Assembly: GCF_000455205.1 (NCBI RefSeq)
Contig: NZ_AUWQ01000065.1
Coordinates: 1 to 64,000, forward strand
Origin: Mycobacterium sp. UM_CSW
GTDB taxonomy: Bacteria; Actinomycetota; Actinomycetes; Mycobacteriales; Mycobacteriaceae
Length of the DNA: 64,000 nt
Reading direction: 5' to 3'
Positions 1 through 8,560 of this stretch are shown piece by piece (position 1 is the first letter of the stretch; each line of letters starts with the position of its first letter). The translations under genes and the position numbers were made by a program. Below the pieces are notes generated by a model. The model made no database searches, had not been told where the DNA came from, and saw only the letters and a program-made list of their open reading frames with translations.

Positions 1-9
1 GTCGCCACC

Positions 10-891
10 ATGATCAAGCGCACACGCGTTGTCAGCGGTCACCGGGGCTTGCCGCAACGTCGTGACACCCTCAGACTGGTTGATATGCGCGATCGGGAGG
101 CGATCGACCAAGAGCTGAGGCGCATAGCCCTTGGGCGCCAATCGATGGGTGAGCACAGTGGTCGGCCGTCGATCCGGGACATCGACGCGCTGCTCGACGA
201 GCGCCTGGGCCACCCCGTCGAGGTCGTCGAACCCGAGGCGGTTGACGAGGTTCCGGTCCTCACAGCGACCTCATCGCCGCGCAACGGGCCCCACGGCCGC
301 AAGCGTCGCCGTCGCCGCTTCGTTCCCCTCACTGCGGCGTTGCCGTTGTCTTTACTGGCCGTCGCCGCGGCCGTGGTGGCGGTCATGTTCGCCGCGCACA
401 GATCGGACCCGGCGCCGTCGGCCGACCCAGCATCACCGTCGGCCGCCCCGCCCCCGGCGGCCGTCCCGCCGCCGCCGGCCGCTGCACCCAGTCCGGCCGC
501 GCCGGCAGCACACGCCCCCACGCTGGAGATCGTCGACAGGGCGTTCATCGGCGCGCTCAAGCAGGATGGCGTGCCGGTTCCCAGCAACGAGTACGTGACG
601 ACCCATGGGCACGCGGTCTGCGAGTTCCTAGCGAACCAGCCAGACTTCGCCGAGGCCGTCCGCGTCCTGCAGCAATCGTCGGTGTGGGATGCGAATCAAA
701 GCGCCAGCGTCGCGGCCGGCGCCGTCGTCGCGTATTGCCCTCAGTACCAGCCGTCCGGCCAGGAGCACCTCCAGACCGGCTTCCAAGATGCCCTGTCCGG
801 ACTGCAGGCCATCGAACGTGATCTGCAGGGCATCAATGGCAATTTGCAAGACATCCGGGATGGCCTGCCGCCAATCCCGGGCCAGCAGTAG
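10..891 (+). CDS. DUF732-domain membrane-anchored protein
   Basis: Mycobacterial protein of unknown function. The N-terminal ~100 residues are charged and end in an Arg/Lys-rich run. One TM helix follows (about residues 106-128, LPLSLLAVAAAVVAVMFAAH), then an Ala/Pro-rich linker, then a DUF732 domain (about 175-245) with the usual two Cys (AVCEFL and AYCPQ) that probably form a disulfide outside the membrane. The C-terminal tail is Gln/Asp/Leu-rich and may be helical. ATG at 10 and ATG at 85 are both possible starts; neither has a clear Shine-Dalgarno. It lies left of the catabolic block and seems unrelated to it. Confidence 0.75.
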   Translation: MIKRTRVVSGHRGLPQRRDTLRLVDMRDREAIDQELRRIALGRQSMGEHSGRPSIRDIDALLDERLGHPVEVVEPEAVDEVPVLTATSSPRNGPHGRKRRRRRFVPLTAALPLSLLAVAAAVVAVMFAAHRSDPAPSADPASPSAAPPPAAVPPPPAAAPSPAAPAAHAPTLEIVDRAFIGALKQDGVPVPSNEYVTTHGHAVCEFLANQPDFAEAVRVLQQSSVWDANQSASVAAGAVVAYCPQYQPSGQEHLQTGFQDALSGLQAIERDLQGINGNLQDIRDGLPPIPGQQ

Positions 892-1151
892 CGTTCGCTA
901 TCACCTGGGGCGAACCACATCCGATCTGTTTGCAGCAGTCCATATTTGGCTCGACCAGACCCAGCGCGGCGGTACGCGTCGGGATGCGCCGCCTAGCTTC
1001 GTGAAGGGTCTGTCGAGGTCGTCCCGATCGCAGCCGGGCCGCAGTGGGTCGGCGAGGCTGTCTACGCCGCCATCCGCGACGAAATCTCGCGACCGCGTCT
1101 CCTGTGGCGACGCGGAAGAACCGCCCTTACGATCCGACGACCGACATCGTC

Positions 1152-2531
1152 CTAGTCACTCGAGCCGAAAAGGAACCTGTCAGCGATCGCATGCTCATTG
1201 CGAATTGACATCTCTTGCGCGGTGTTGAGCCAAAGTCCGTCAAACCCGGCCGAGTGCATGCCGGCGTGGACGGCGCCGATGTTTCTCAGGTCCTGTGACG
1301 GCAGCTCACCCCAGCCGTCGTGGTCCTGCCACCGCTCGAAGACCTGCCATTGCGTCTCGGGCACCTCGCCGGGCGCAAAATGCTCAAGAGAGAACATTTC
1401 GAACGTGCACCGATTCGGATCCTCCGCGTCGGGCAGCATGCGGTATCCGAGCAGACAGGACTTCTCGACCAGGATGACCATGGTAGGAAACACGTGCCAG
1501 TCGCCGTTCCCGGCGAAGTACTGCTCCATCGACATCTGTGGAAAGTCAACGCCCTCGGCGCGTGCGAGTTCCTCGCACATCTGGTGGTACAGAACAAACG
1601 GCGGGACGTCGCTGGGTTCCATCGCGGCCAGCTTCTGCGCGGCCCGATAGTCACGTTCGGTGACCAGCGATCCCACTTCCAGGTATTGGTACTTCATCGA
1701 ATTGGCGAACACCTCGGGTCGGGCTGCCTGTTCTTGGCGGCCCCTGTCGCGACCGGCATGCTCGGGGCGTTGCGTATAGACGAACCGGGAGTGGTTCTTA
1801 TACGTGATGGTTGGGGTGTAGGGGGCGTAGACATACTCCTGCGGCGAAGCGGGCTCGGCCGACGGCCGCGGGCCCTCCGCCGATCGCATGGTCTGCGGAT
1901 GGGTGCCGGGAGTGTGGTAGCCCTCGATGAACGCGTCGATAACGGTCTTGTAGTTCGCCGGCAAGAAGGTGCGCTTGCGCCAGCGGTAGCGCATGTCCTG
2001 CAACCGAAACGGCGCCAGCGCGGTCGGCAGCGGGTCAAGCCACTCGAGCAGATCGGGTGGATTCTCGGCCATGCTGACGAACACCCATCCACCCCACGTG
2101 CCGACAGCGACCGGCCGTAAGCCCCACTGCTCGCCTGGGCGGGGAGCAAATTCGTCACGACACGGGACGAAGGACGACCGGCCGTCTAACCCGTAGCGCC
2201 ATCCGTGAAACTCACAGCGCAAGTCCCTGTCGCCCGAGCAGCCGCTGCCCCGAATAACTTTCATCCCGCGGTGGGCGCAGGTGTTGTGGAATGCCTTGAT
2301 GCTGCCTTCCTTCTGGCGCACGACGGCGATGGACTGCCGGCCGATCGTGTACTCGTAGAAGCAGCCGGCGTCCGGGATTTCTTCTTCGCGACACGCGGGC
2401 TGCCAGACCCGGGTGAACAATCGCTCGAGCTCGAGGTTCAAGAATTCGGGGTCGATGTACCGGCTCTTGGGCACGAAAGTCTCGCGGCAGGCGAACTTCT
2501 GGGGCACCCGCTCGGTGGCAAGCTCGGTCAT
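1152..2531 (-). CDS. Rieske [2Fe-2S] ring-hydroxylating oxygenase, alpha subunit
   Basis: Terminal oxygenase component that would hydroxylate a ring substrate using electrons from a separate reductase; no reductase or ferredoxin gene lies nearby. The Rieske ligands are CAHRG and CEFHGW (about C85/H87 and C106/H109). The mononuclear-iron facial triad segment EGYHTPGTH (E..H....H) is near residue 203-211. Length (459 aa) is normal for the alpha subunit. ATG 2531 is preferred over GTG 2537 because GAAGAG lies 7 nt before it. It is 19 nt downstream of the SDR at 2551-3462 and shares its promoter. Substrate unknown. Confidence 0.88.
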   Translation of the reverse strand: MTELATERVPQKFACRETFVPKSRYIDPEFLNLELERLFTRVWQPACREEEIPDAGCFYEYTIGRQSIAVVRQKEGSIKAFHNTCAHRGMKVIRGSGCSGDRDLRCEFHGWRYGLDGRSSFVPCRDEFAPRPGEQWGLRPVAVGTWGGWVFVSMAENPPDLLEWLDPLPTALAPFRLQDMRYRWRKRTFLPANYKTVIDAFIEGYHTPGTHPQTMRSAEGPRPSAEPASPQEYVYAPYTPTITYKNHSRFVYTQRPEHAGRDRGRQEQAARPEVFANSMKYQYLEVGSLVTERDYRAAQKLAAMEPSDVPPFVLYHQMCEELARAEGVDFPQMSMEQYFAGNGDWHVFPTMVILVEKSCLLGYRMLPDAEDPNRCTFEMFSLEHFAPGEVPETQWQVFERWQDHDGWGELPSQDLRNIGAVHAGMHSAGFDGLWLNTAQEMSIRNEHAIADRFLFGSSD

Positions 2532-2550
2532 TGTCACACTCTTCGTCGGC

Positions 2551-3462
2551 TCAGCTGGACGGTGGCTTGTCGAAGATGTTGGGATACAGCACCGCTTCCT
2601 TGAACGACGTTTCGATCTCGGCGAATGCGGTCGGGATGTCCCACGTCCCAGATGCCGACACGATCTCCCGTTCGACGACGGGATTGGACATCAGGCTGAT
2701 CCGGCCATTGCCGGCGAAGATGACGCGGCGATTGAGCCATTCGGACTGCTCGCTGGCCAGATATACGACCGGCGGCACACAATTCTTGGGCGACAGGCGA
2801 ACGTTGGCGTCCGAGTAATCCATGCTGCCGCCGCCCTTGATGCCCTGCGTCATCCGGGTGCCCGCGATCGGCGCGATGGCGTTGCAGCGCACCCCATAGT
2901 TGCGCAGCGCGTTGGCGCACGAGAACGTCAGGCCGACGATGCCCATCTTGGCCGCGGCATAGTTCGGCTGGCTCGGCGCGCCCTGCAACCCGGACATCGA
3001 TGTGAAGGTGATCAGCCGGTACTGCCCGCCCCGGTTCTCCCGCCACCAGGCCGCCGCGTGGCGCGTGACGTTGAACGTTCCTTTGAGGTGCACGGACACC
3101 ACTGCGTCCCAGTCCTGCTCGCTCATCTTGAAGACCATGCCGTCCCGAAGGATCCCCGCGGCGTTCACCACGACGTCCAAGCCGCCGAGCGTCTCGGCGG
3201 CGCGGCCGATGAGGTCCGCGCACGCGTTGAAGTCGGTGATGTCGGTGGTATCGGCGAACGCCTTGCCGCCACGGCTCGTTATTGCCGCCGCGACGCTTTC
3301 CGCCGGGGTGGAGTCGTGTCCGGTCCCGTCGACGCTGACGCCCGCATCGGACACCAGGACCGTAGCGCCCTCGGCGGCCAAGCCCTCGGCCACCGCGGCG
3401 CCGATACCTCGCCCGGCGCCGGTGACCAGCGCGGTACGTCCGTCAAGCACACCCATCGTCAC
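2551..3462 (-). CDS. SDR family NAD(P)-dependent dehydrogenase (hydroxysteroid-dehydrogenase-like)
   Basis: Classical short-chain dehydrogenase, 303 aa, longer at the C-terminus than the usual ~250. TGAGRGIG (14-21) binds the cofactor dinucleotide; NAAG is at 100-103, the catalytic Ser near 155 and YAAAK at 168-172. It would oxidise a hydroxyacyl-CoA or ring alcohol. The GTG at 3462 follows GAGGAG by 4 nt; an ATG at 3456 is the alternative. It is first gene of a two-gene unit with the Rieske oxygenase. The 27-bp operator at 3502-3528 sits 40 nt upstream. The long form resembles multifunctional-enzyme-type hydroxyacyl-CoA dehydrogenases such as those near mycobacterial cholesterol genes. Confidence 0.85.
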   Translation of the reverse strand: MTMGVLDGRTALVTGAGRGIGAAVAEGLAAEGATVLVSDAGVSVDGTGHDSTPAESVAAAITSRGGKAFADTTDITDFNACADLIGRAAETLGGLDVVVNAAGILRDGMVFKMSEQDWDAVVSVHLKGTFNVTRHAAAWWRENRGGQYRLITFTSMSGLQGAPSQPNYAAAKMGIVGLTFSCANALRNYGVRCNAIAPIAGTRMTQGIKGGGSMDYSDANVRLSPKNCVPPVVYLASEQSEWLNRRVIFAGNGRISLMSNPVVEREIVSASGTWDIPTAFAEIETSFKEAVLYPNIFDKPPSS

Positions 3463-3501
3463 TCAGCTCCTCGTGGTTTCGCGCTAGTACGAGCATACAG
3501 A

Positions 3502-3528
3502 ACACCCATACATTATCTGTATAGCTGT
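3502..3528. promoter_or_regulatory. Candidate operator, site 1 (best match)
   Basis: Four triplets at exact 8-bp spacing: ACA, ACA, TGT, TGT, each separated by 5 nt. This is a fully symmetric match to the shared consensus. It lies 40 nt upstream of the SDR/Rieske unit and downstream of the crotonase stop at 3539. Confidence 0.7.
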
Positions 3529-3538
3529 ATAGTCTGCG

Positions 3539-4435
3539 TTACTCGAACCCCCACTCCGCGTAGCGGCGTTCGAGCTCGGCCATCGCCTCTCGGCCGCCGC
3601 GGGTACTGCGTTCCTTCATGAAGTTGAACTCGTCGTCGCGCCATACGAGGTTGCTGAACACCGTGTGGCCCATCGGAACCCAGTCACCGAACTGCGCCAT
3701 GCCGACGGCGTGCCAGAACGCGATCAAGGCGTGCTTTCCCACCATCAGGCCGTCGGCCGAGTGGTGAGCGATCGCGCGGGCGTACCGCAACGCCTCGTCG
3801 CGGAGCCCGTCGGCGGGCACCACGGACGCGGCCACCCCCCACTCGCGCAGTTCGGTTGCGGTCACCCTGCGGCCGGTGATCATCGCCTCGTAGCCGCGGT
3901 TGGGCCCCAGCTTGAGCAGCGCGAGCGGCATGGCGGTGGAGAATCCGGCGAACCCGATGCGCGCCTGAGGGCGGGCAAGGTACATGTCATCGGAGACCAG
4001 CAGAATGTCGGCGGCCAGGGCCAGATTCATCCCGGCGCCCAGCGTGGCGCCCTGGCAGCCGGCGATCACGGTCTTTGGAAACTCCAACCAATTGGTCAGG
4101 TGCCGGTGCAGGCGCCGGGCGTTGCCCAACCGCGCGGTCTGCGGCAATCGTTCCCCCTTGCGCAGTCCCGCCTCTTCCACCGGGAGTCGGCGCACGTCGT
4201 CGCCACTGCAGAAGTCCTTGCCCTCGGCCAGCAACATGACGACCTTGACTTCGTCGTCGTCTTCGGCCCGGTCCAGCCGTTGCTTGAAGAGTCGATGCAT
4301 TCCGGGCGACAGGATGGCGTTGCGCCGTTCTGGCCGGTTGATGGTGATCTGGGCGATGTGCGGTTCGACAACCTCGTAGCCGACCCAGTCCTCATCGACC
4401 TCGAATTCGCCTTCAGCGGCGGCGTCAGTGCCCAT
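3539..4435 (-). CDS. Enoyl-CoA hydratase/isomerase (crotonase) family protein
   Basis: Crotonase-fold enzyme, 298 aa, acting on an acyl-CoA thioester. The oxyanion-hole segments are visible (HRLFKQRL..GKDFCSGDDV and CQGATLGAGMNLALAADI), followed by the usual C-terminal helices. I chose ATG 4435 because AAGGAGGG lies just before it; the open frame runs on to 4489 but that would cover the operator. It is divergent from the SRPBCC gene at 4511, with operator site 2 placed symmetrically about 25 nt from both starts. The precise reaction (hydration, isomerisation, hydrolysis) cannot be told from sequence. Confidence 0.85.
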   Translation of the reverse strand: MGTDAAAEGEFEVDEDWVGYEVVEPHIAQITINRPERRNAILSPGMHRLFKQRLDRAEDDDEVKVVMLLAEGKDFCSGDDVRRLPVEEAGLRKGERLPQTARLGNARRLHRHLTNWLEFPKTVIAGCQGATLGAGMNLALAADILLVSDDMYLARPQARIGFAGFSTAMPLALLKLGPNRGYEAMITGRRVTATELREWGVAASVVPADGLRDEALRYARAIAHHSADGLMVGKHALIAFWHAVGMAQFGDWVPMGHTVFSNLVWRDDEFNFMKERSTRGGREAMAELERRYAEWGFE

Positions 4436-4459
4436 CCGCCCTCCTTCGCGCGTCGCGGT

Positions 4460-4486
4460 ACATAAGTACAGTAGTCGATCAATTGT
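4460..4486. promoter_or_regulatory. Candidate operator, site 2
   Basis: Triplets ACA, ACA, CGA, TGT at 8-bp spacing, between the divergent crotonase (start 4435) and SRPBCC gene (start 4511). It is centred so that each start codon is about 25 nt away. Confidence 0.6.
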
Positions 4487-4510
4487 CACATCTGGTGATA
4501 CGGTCAGCGA

Positions 4511-4942
4511 ATGCCAACATTCACGGTCACCAAGCGCCTCGCGGCGCCACCGGAGGCGGTATGGGCCGTTCTTGCCGACTTCGGCAACGTGGACTGGATC
4601 CCCGGACCCAGCGACGTCAAAGTCGAGGGCGAAGGGCCCGGCATGCGGCGGTTCATCGCCGCGAGCACCGAGAAGCCGGTCATCGAGACCCTCATCTGGA
4701 TTAAGCCCGACGAGCGCGCACTGTCGTATGAGATCACCAACAATCCGATGCCGGTCAGCCGCTTCGTGGCCGTGAACACCGTAACCGGGAGCGCGGATGC
4801 CGCCGGGGAGTCAATCGTGGTCTGGGACATCGACTATGAGCCCATCGGTGACGATGCCGCCGCACGCGATGCCATGGAGTCGGTGTACGGCTTGATGGCG
4901 GGGTGGGTGCAGGACTTCGCGTTAGCCCGCGAACCCAAATAG
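4511..4942 (+). CDS. SRPBCC (START/polyketide-cyclase-like) family protein
   Basis: Small 143-aa protein opening with the typical SRPBCC strand (TVTKRLAAPPEAVWAVLADF) and continuing through alternating strands to a long C-terminal helix. The fold makes a hydrophobic cavity and may bind, cyclise or hydrolyse a pathway intermediate. No catalytic residues are diagnostic. It is expressed away from the crotonase at 3539-4435 from the shared operator region. Its stop is 2 nt from operator site 3, so the amidohydrolase operon downstream has its own promoter. Confidence 0.75.
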   Translation: MPTFTVTKRLAAPPEAVWAVLADFGNVDWIPGPSDVKVEGEGPGMRRFIAASTEKPVIETLIWIKPDERALSYEITNNPMPVSRFVAVNTVTGSADAAGESIVVWDIDYEPIGDDAAARDAMESVYGLMAGWVQDFALAREPK

Positions 4943-4943
4943 A

Positions 4944-4970
4944 ACACTTAGACAGAAAGTGTCTATTAGT
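4944..4970. promoter_or_regulatory. Candidate operator, site 3
   Basis: Triplets ACA, ACA, TGT, AGT at 8-bp spacing. The inner part is also a perfect inverted repeat TAGACA-N5-TGTCTA. It ends 14 nt before the GTG start of the amidohydrolase at 4985. Confidence 0.65.
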
Positions 4971-4984
4971 TTAGGATTATTCAA

Positions 4985-6295
4985 GTGATTGATCCTCTCG
5001 ATCTGGTACTGATCAGCGTCGACGACCACACCGTGGAACCGCCCGACATGTTCGTCGGCCGGGTGCCCAGCCGCTTCGCCGACGACGCGCCGCGCATCGT
5101 AGAGGACGCCGACGGCGTGTGTTTCTGGGTGTACGACGGTCTGCAGCTGCCGAACATCGGGCTCAACGCGGTCGCGGGGCGGCCCAACGACGAATGGGGA
5201 TTCGAGCCGTCGCGGTTCACCGACATGCGGGCCGGGTGCTACGACGTCGACGCACGGGTGAACGACATGGACGCCTCCGGTGTGCTTGCCTCCCTGTGCT
5301 TTCCCTCGTTCCCCACCATCTCGGGCGCGCTGTTCACCTATCGCGGAGACCGCGACGTGTCGGAGGCGATGGTGCGTGCCTACAACGACTGGCACATCGA
5401 GGATTGGTGCGGCCGGCATCCCGACCGGTTCATCCCGATGGGGATCCTGCCGTTGTGGGACCCGGCCCTGGCCGCTGGTGAAGTGCGGCGCCTGGCGGGG
5501 CGGGGCTGTCGCGCGGTGACGGCGCCTCAGCACATCGGCAATTACGGGCAGCCCCCCTGGCAGGATCCGCACTGGGACCCACTGTGGGAGGCGCTGTGCG
5601 AGGAAAACACCGTGGTGAACATTCACATCGGCACGGGCGGCGGGATGCCGGTGCCGTCCGACCTGACCACCTACCTCGCGTACAACGCGATGATCCCCCT
5701 GGACACCCAGCGGTTCACCGCCGATCTGTTGTTCTCCCCGGTGCTAACCAAGTTTCCGTCCATCAAGTTCTCGCTGTCCGAAGGCGGCATCGGCTGGATC
5801 CCATTCCTGTTGGAACGGTTCGAGGACATCTACTCGCGCCAACGGGCGTGGACGGGCGACGACCTCGGCGCCGGGCTGACCCCGACGGACGTCTACCGCC
5901 GCAACTTCATGTCGTGCTTCATCCGCGACCGGGTCGGCATCGAGATGCGGGAGCGCATCGGGGTGGAGACCATCTGCTGGGAGATGGATTACCCGCATTC
6001 GGACAGCAGCTGGCCGGATGCCCCCGAGCAGCTCGCCGCCCAGCTGGAGGGCTGCACGCCCGACGAGGTGGAGGCCATCACCTGGCGTAATGCGGCTCGC
6101 GCCTTCGGCTACACCGGCGTCGAGCGACGCGGCAGGGAAAACTGCACCGTCGCGGCGCTGCGGCGACGGATCGCCGGCCTTGATCTCTCGGCGCCGAAGG
6201 TGGATGCCGGACGCGCACCGAAAGCCGGCGCCACGGCAATCACCTACGGCGACATGAAGATACGGATGGCGTCGATACTTCGCGGTGGGGCGTGA
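4985..6295 (+). CDS. Amidohydrolase family protein (COG2159-type metal hydrolase/decarboxylase)
   Basis: TIM-barrel metal-dependent hydrolase, 436 aa. The N-terminal metal motif is SVDDHTVEPP (about 12-21); NIHIGTGGG, SEGGIGWIPFLLERFE and WEMDYPHSDS supply the later metal and active-site residues. The family includes decarboxylases and ring-opening hydrolases acting on beta-keto or cyclic substrates. It starts at GTG 4985 and heads an operon through 12030 (possibly 13307): two acyl-CoA dehydrogenases, a double CoA transferase, an OB-fold protein and a thiolase-like protein, nearly all with overlapping starts and stops. A second homolog is at 24160-25455. Confidence 0.85.
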   Translation: MIDPLDLVLISVDDHTVEPPDMFVGRVPSRFADDAPRIVEDADGVCFWVYDGLQLPNIGLNAVAGRPNDEWGFEPSRFTDMRAGCYDVDARVNDMDASGVLASLCFPSFPTISGALFTYRGDRDVSEAMVRAYNDWHIEDWCGRHPDRFIPMGILPLWDPALAAGEVRRLAGRGCRAVTAPQHIGNYGQPPWQDPHWDPLWEALCEENTVVNIHIGTGGGMPVPSDLTTYLAYNAMIPLDTQRFTADLLFSPVLTKFPSIKFSLSEGGIGWIPFLLERFEDIYSRQRAWTGDDLGAGLTPTDVYRRNFMSCFIRDRVGIEMRERIGVETICWEMDYPHSDSSWPDAPEQLAAQLEGCTPDEVEAITWRNAARAFGYTGVERRGRENCTVAALRRRIAGLDLSAPKVDAGRAPKAGATAITYGDMKIRMASILRGGA

Positions 6296-7485
6296 CCGAA
6301 CCGGATTACGGGGTCGCCCTCACCGAGGCCGATCGACAATTCCGCGACGAGGTCCGCGCCTTCCTGTCATCGGCACTGACGGACGACGTCCGCGGTTCCG
6401 CGCGCGACGAGGCCGACCGGTTGCAGCGAATGCGCCTGTGGCAGAGTCGGCTTCACGACGCCGGCCTGGCCGCGATCTCCTGGCCCGTGCAGTTCGGCGG
6501 ACGCGCCGCCACCCCCGTGCAGCAACTCGTCTTCAACGCCGAGATGGCCGCAGCGCACGCCCCGGAGCCCATCAACCGCAGTGCCGTCAATCAGCTCGGC
6601 CCCACCATCATTCAGTGGGGCACCGACGAGCAACGCCATCGCTACCTGCCGAAGATCCTTTCGGGCGAAGAAGTCTGGTGTCAGGGCTTCAGCGAGCCCG
6701 ACGCGGGCAGTGATCTCGCCGCTCTGAAGACCAGGGCCGAACTGTGCGACGACGAGTTGGTCATCAACGGCCAGAAGATCTGGACCTCCAAGGCCCAGTA
6801 CGCCGACTGGATCTACATCCTGGCGCGCACCGATCCGGCAGCGGACAAGCATCGAGGGATCAGTTACATCCTCGTGCCCCTGAACACGAGCGGCATCGAG
6901 GTGCGCCCCATCCGCCAGATCACCGGGCAGGCCGAGTTCAACGAGGTGTTCTTCGATTCGGTGCGGGTGCCGCTCGCGAATGTGCTCGGGCCACTGCACG
7001 GCGGTTGGCAGGTGGCCAAATCCACGCTGGGCTACGAGCGCGTCGGGCAGAGCCGCACCCACCGCATCGAACGGCGGCTGGCGATTCTCGTCCGGATGGC
7101 GCAGGAGCAGGGGGCGCTGGGGCGCGAGGGCCGCGATGACGGCTACGTGGCCGATCGTCTCGTGGGGTTCGCCGCGCGAGTGGAGGCGTTGCGTCAAATT
7201 GCGGCGCAGGCAACGGCCGCCGGTGTCCGGGGTGTCAGTCCCGGACCCGAAGCGTCGGTGGCCAAGCTGATGACCTCGGAGGTCGACCAGGCGATGGCCG
7301 ATTTCGGGCTGGAAATCGCCGGCTGCGCGGGAACCCTGGAGCGCGGCTCGGTAGGGGCGACGAAGAATGGCAACGTCGCACAGAGCTACCTGCTGATGCG
7401 GGCCGCAACATTCGGCGCGGGCACATCGGAGATTCAGCGCAACGTGATCGCCGAGAAGCTGTTGGGGTTGCCGCGTGACACCTGA
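6292..7485 (+). CDS. Acyl-CoA dehydrogenase, large-type subunit (FadE)
   Basis: Flavin enzyme introducing a 2,3-double bond into an acyl-CoA, 397 aa. The FAD/substrate segment CQGFSEPDAGSDLAALKTRA and the KIWTSKAQYADW strand are conserved, and the C-terminal GTSEIQRNVIAEKLLGLP is typical. It overlaps the amidohydrolase stop (GTGA) and is overlapped by a second, shorter acyl-CoA dehydrogenase at 7475. Such adjacent pairs in mycobacteria form alpha2beta2 enzymes for bulky side chains (FadE26-FadE27 type), so I infer a heteromeric enzyme. Confidence 0.88.
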   Translation: MTEPDYGVALTEADRQFRDEVRAFLSSALTDDVRGSARDEADRLQRMRLWQSRLHDAGLAAISWPVQFGGRAATPVQQLVFNAEMAAAHAPEPINRSAVNQLGPTIIQWGTDEQRHRYLPKILSGEEVWCQGFSEPDAGSDLAALKTRAELCDDELVINGQKIWTSKAQYADWIYILARTDPAADKHRGISYILVPLNTSGIEVRPIRQITGQAEFNEVFFDSVRVPLANVLGPLHGGWQVAKSTLGYERVGQSRTHRIERRLAILVRMAQEQGALGREGRDDGYVADRLVGFAARVEALRQIAAQATAAGVRGVSPGPEASVAKLMTSEVDQAMADFGLEIAGCAGTLERGSVGATKNGNVAQSYLLMRAATFGAGTSEIQRNVIAEKLLGLPRDT

Positions 7486-8560
7486 CGGCCTGTCATCGTT
7501 GAGCGACATCGCCCAGAGCGCAGAAGAACTGGCCCGGCTGCGCGCGTCGGCCGATGACATCCTGCGAAGGGCTTGGTCGCCTCAGGCGTTTCGGGCTTTG
7601 CTCGACCGCCCGGGCGCGGTGTTCGACCCCAAGCTGTGGCACACCATCACCGAAGCGGGTTGGGCCGACGTCTTGGTGAGCGAGACCGCCGGTGGGGGCG
7701 GGGGTGGCGTTCGCGAACTGTGTGCCCTGGCCGAGGCCGCCGGCGCCGCGTCGGCACCCGTCCCGCTCACCTGCGCGGCGGCGGCGGGCTGGTGTGCGGA
7801 CCGCTGCGCCGACGGCGTCAGCCTGTTGCTGCCCGAGCGCGGTGAGCGCACCGAAGAGGGCGTCTCAGGGCTATGGCCCCTCGTGCCCTACGGCGCGGTC
7901 GCGACCAGGCTGCTGGTCTGCGCGGGCACGGGTGACGCGACGGTTCTGGGCGTGGTCGAACCCAGCGCACCGGGCGTGCTCTGTGAACCGGTGACCCCGC
8001 TCGACCACAACCCCGCGGCACGAATCACGTTGCATAACACGCCCATTCAGGTCATCGAGTCGGGCGAGCGCGCCGGACTTCGCCACCGTGAGGCGGGTTT
8101 GCGGAGTCGCGTTGCTCAGGTAGCCGAACTGGTCGGCATCGCGTCGGCCGCCAACGACGCCGCAACCGCGTACGCGAAGTTGCGCGTCGCTTTCGACCGC
8201 CCGATCGGCGCCTTCCAGGCGATCAAACACCGCCTGGTCGACCAGCGGTGCGCGATCGAAGTTGGGCGTGCGCTCGTCAACCGGGCCGCCGACGCCTGCC
8301 AGCAACAGCATGCCGATGCCGCGGCGCTGGTATCGCTCGCCGCCTACTGGGGCATCGACGCGCTGCGGGCCGTGCCGGAGGGCGCCACCCAGGTATTCGG
8401 CGGCATCGCCTACACCTGGGAACACGACGCGCATATCTACCTGCGCCGCGCGGCGACCGTAACGGCGAACCTGGGCACGCGCGCCTACCACCGCGACGCG
8501 GTCACGCGGTGGCTAACCGCACGCCATCCGGCCGCCGGCGCAGGACGGGGCACCACATGA
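7475..8560 (+). CDS. Acyl-CoA dehydrogenase, small-type subunit (FadE)
   Basis: 361-aa partner of the gene before it. The N-terminal half is diverged and Ala-rich. The C-terminal half keeps FDRPIGAFQAIKHRL and QVFGGIAYTWEHDAHIYLRR, which are characteristic of the second subunit of heteromeric mycobacterial acyl-CoA dehydrogenases. It starts at GTG 7475, 11 nt inside the previous gene, and ends in an ATGA overlap with the CoA transferase at 8557. This tight coupling fits a stoichiometric complex. Confidence 0.85.
   Translation: MTPDGLSSLSDIAQSAEELARLRASADDILRRAWSPQAFRALLDRPGAVFDPKLWHTITEAGWADVLVSETAGGGGGGVRELCALAEAAGAASAPVPLTCAAAAGWCADRCADGVSLLLPERGERTEEGVSGLWPLVPYGAVATRLLVCAGTGDATVLGVVEPSAPGVLCEPVTPLDHNPAARITLHNTPIQVIESGERAGLRHREAGLRSRVAQVAELVGIASAANDAATAYAKLRVAFDRPIGAFQAIKHRLVDQRCAIEVGRALVNRAADACQQQHADAAALVSLAAYWGIDALRAVPEGATQVFGGIAYTWEHDAHIYLRRAATVTANLGTRAYHRDAVTRWLTARHPAAGAGRGTT

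Noticed and set aside
1002-1154. Short open stretch reading VPIAAGPQWVGEAVYAAIRDEI on the plus strand
   Set aside because: It looks faintly coding and could be the tail of a lost gene, but it has no start codon and I recognise no family; the 892-1151 gap is otherwise featureless.
3502-3528. KstR/KstR2 cholesterol-regulon operator
   Set aside because: The sites do not show the TnnAACnnGTTnnA or AnCAAGnnCTTGnT consensus; triplet spacing and length differ.
2413-3621. 402-aa plus-strand frame across the SDR and Rieske start
   Set aside because: It is a shadow of two well-supported minus-strand genes and runs through the operator region.
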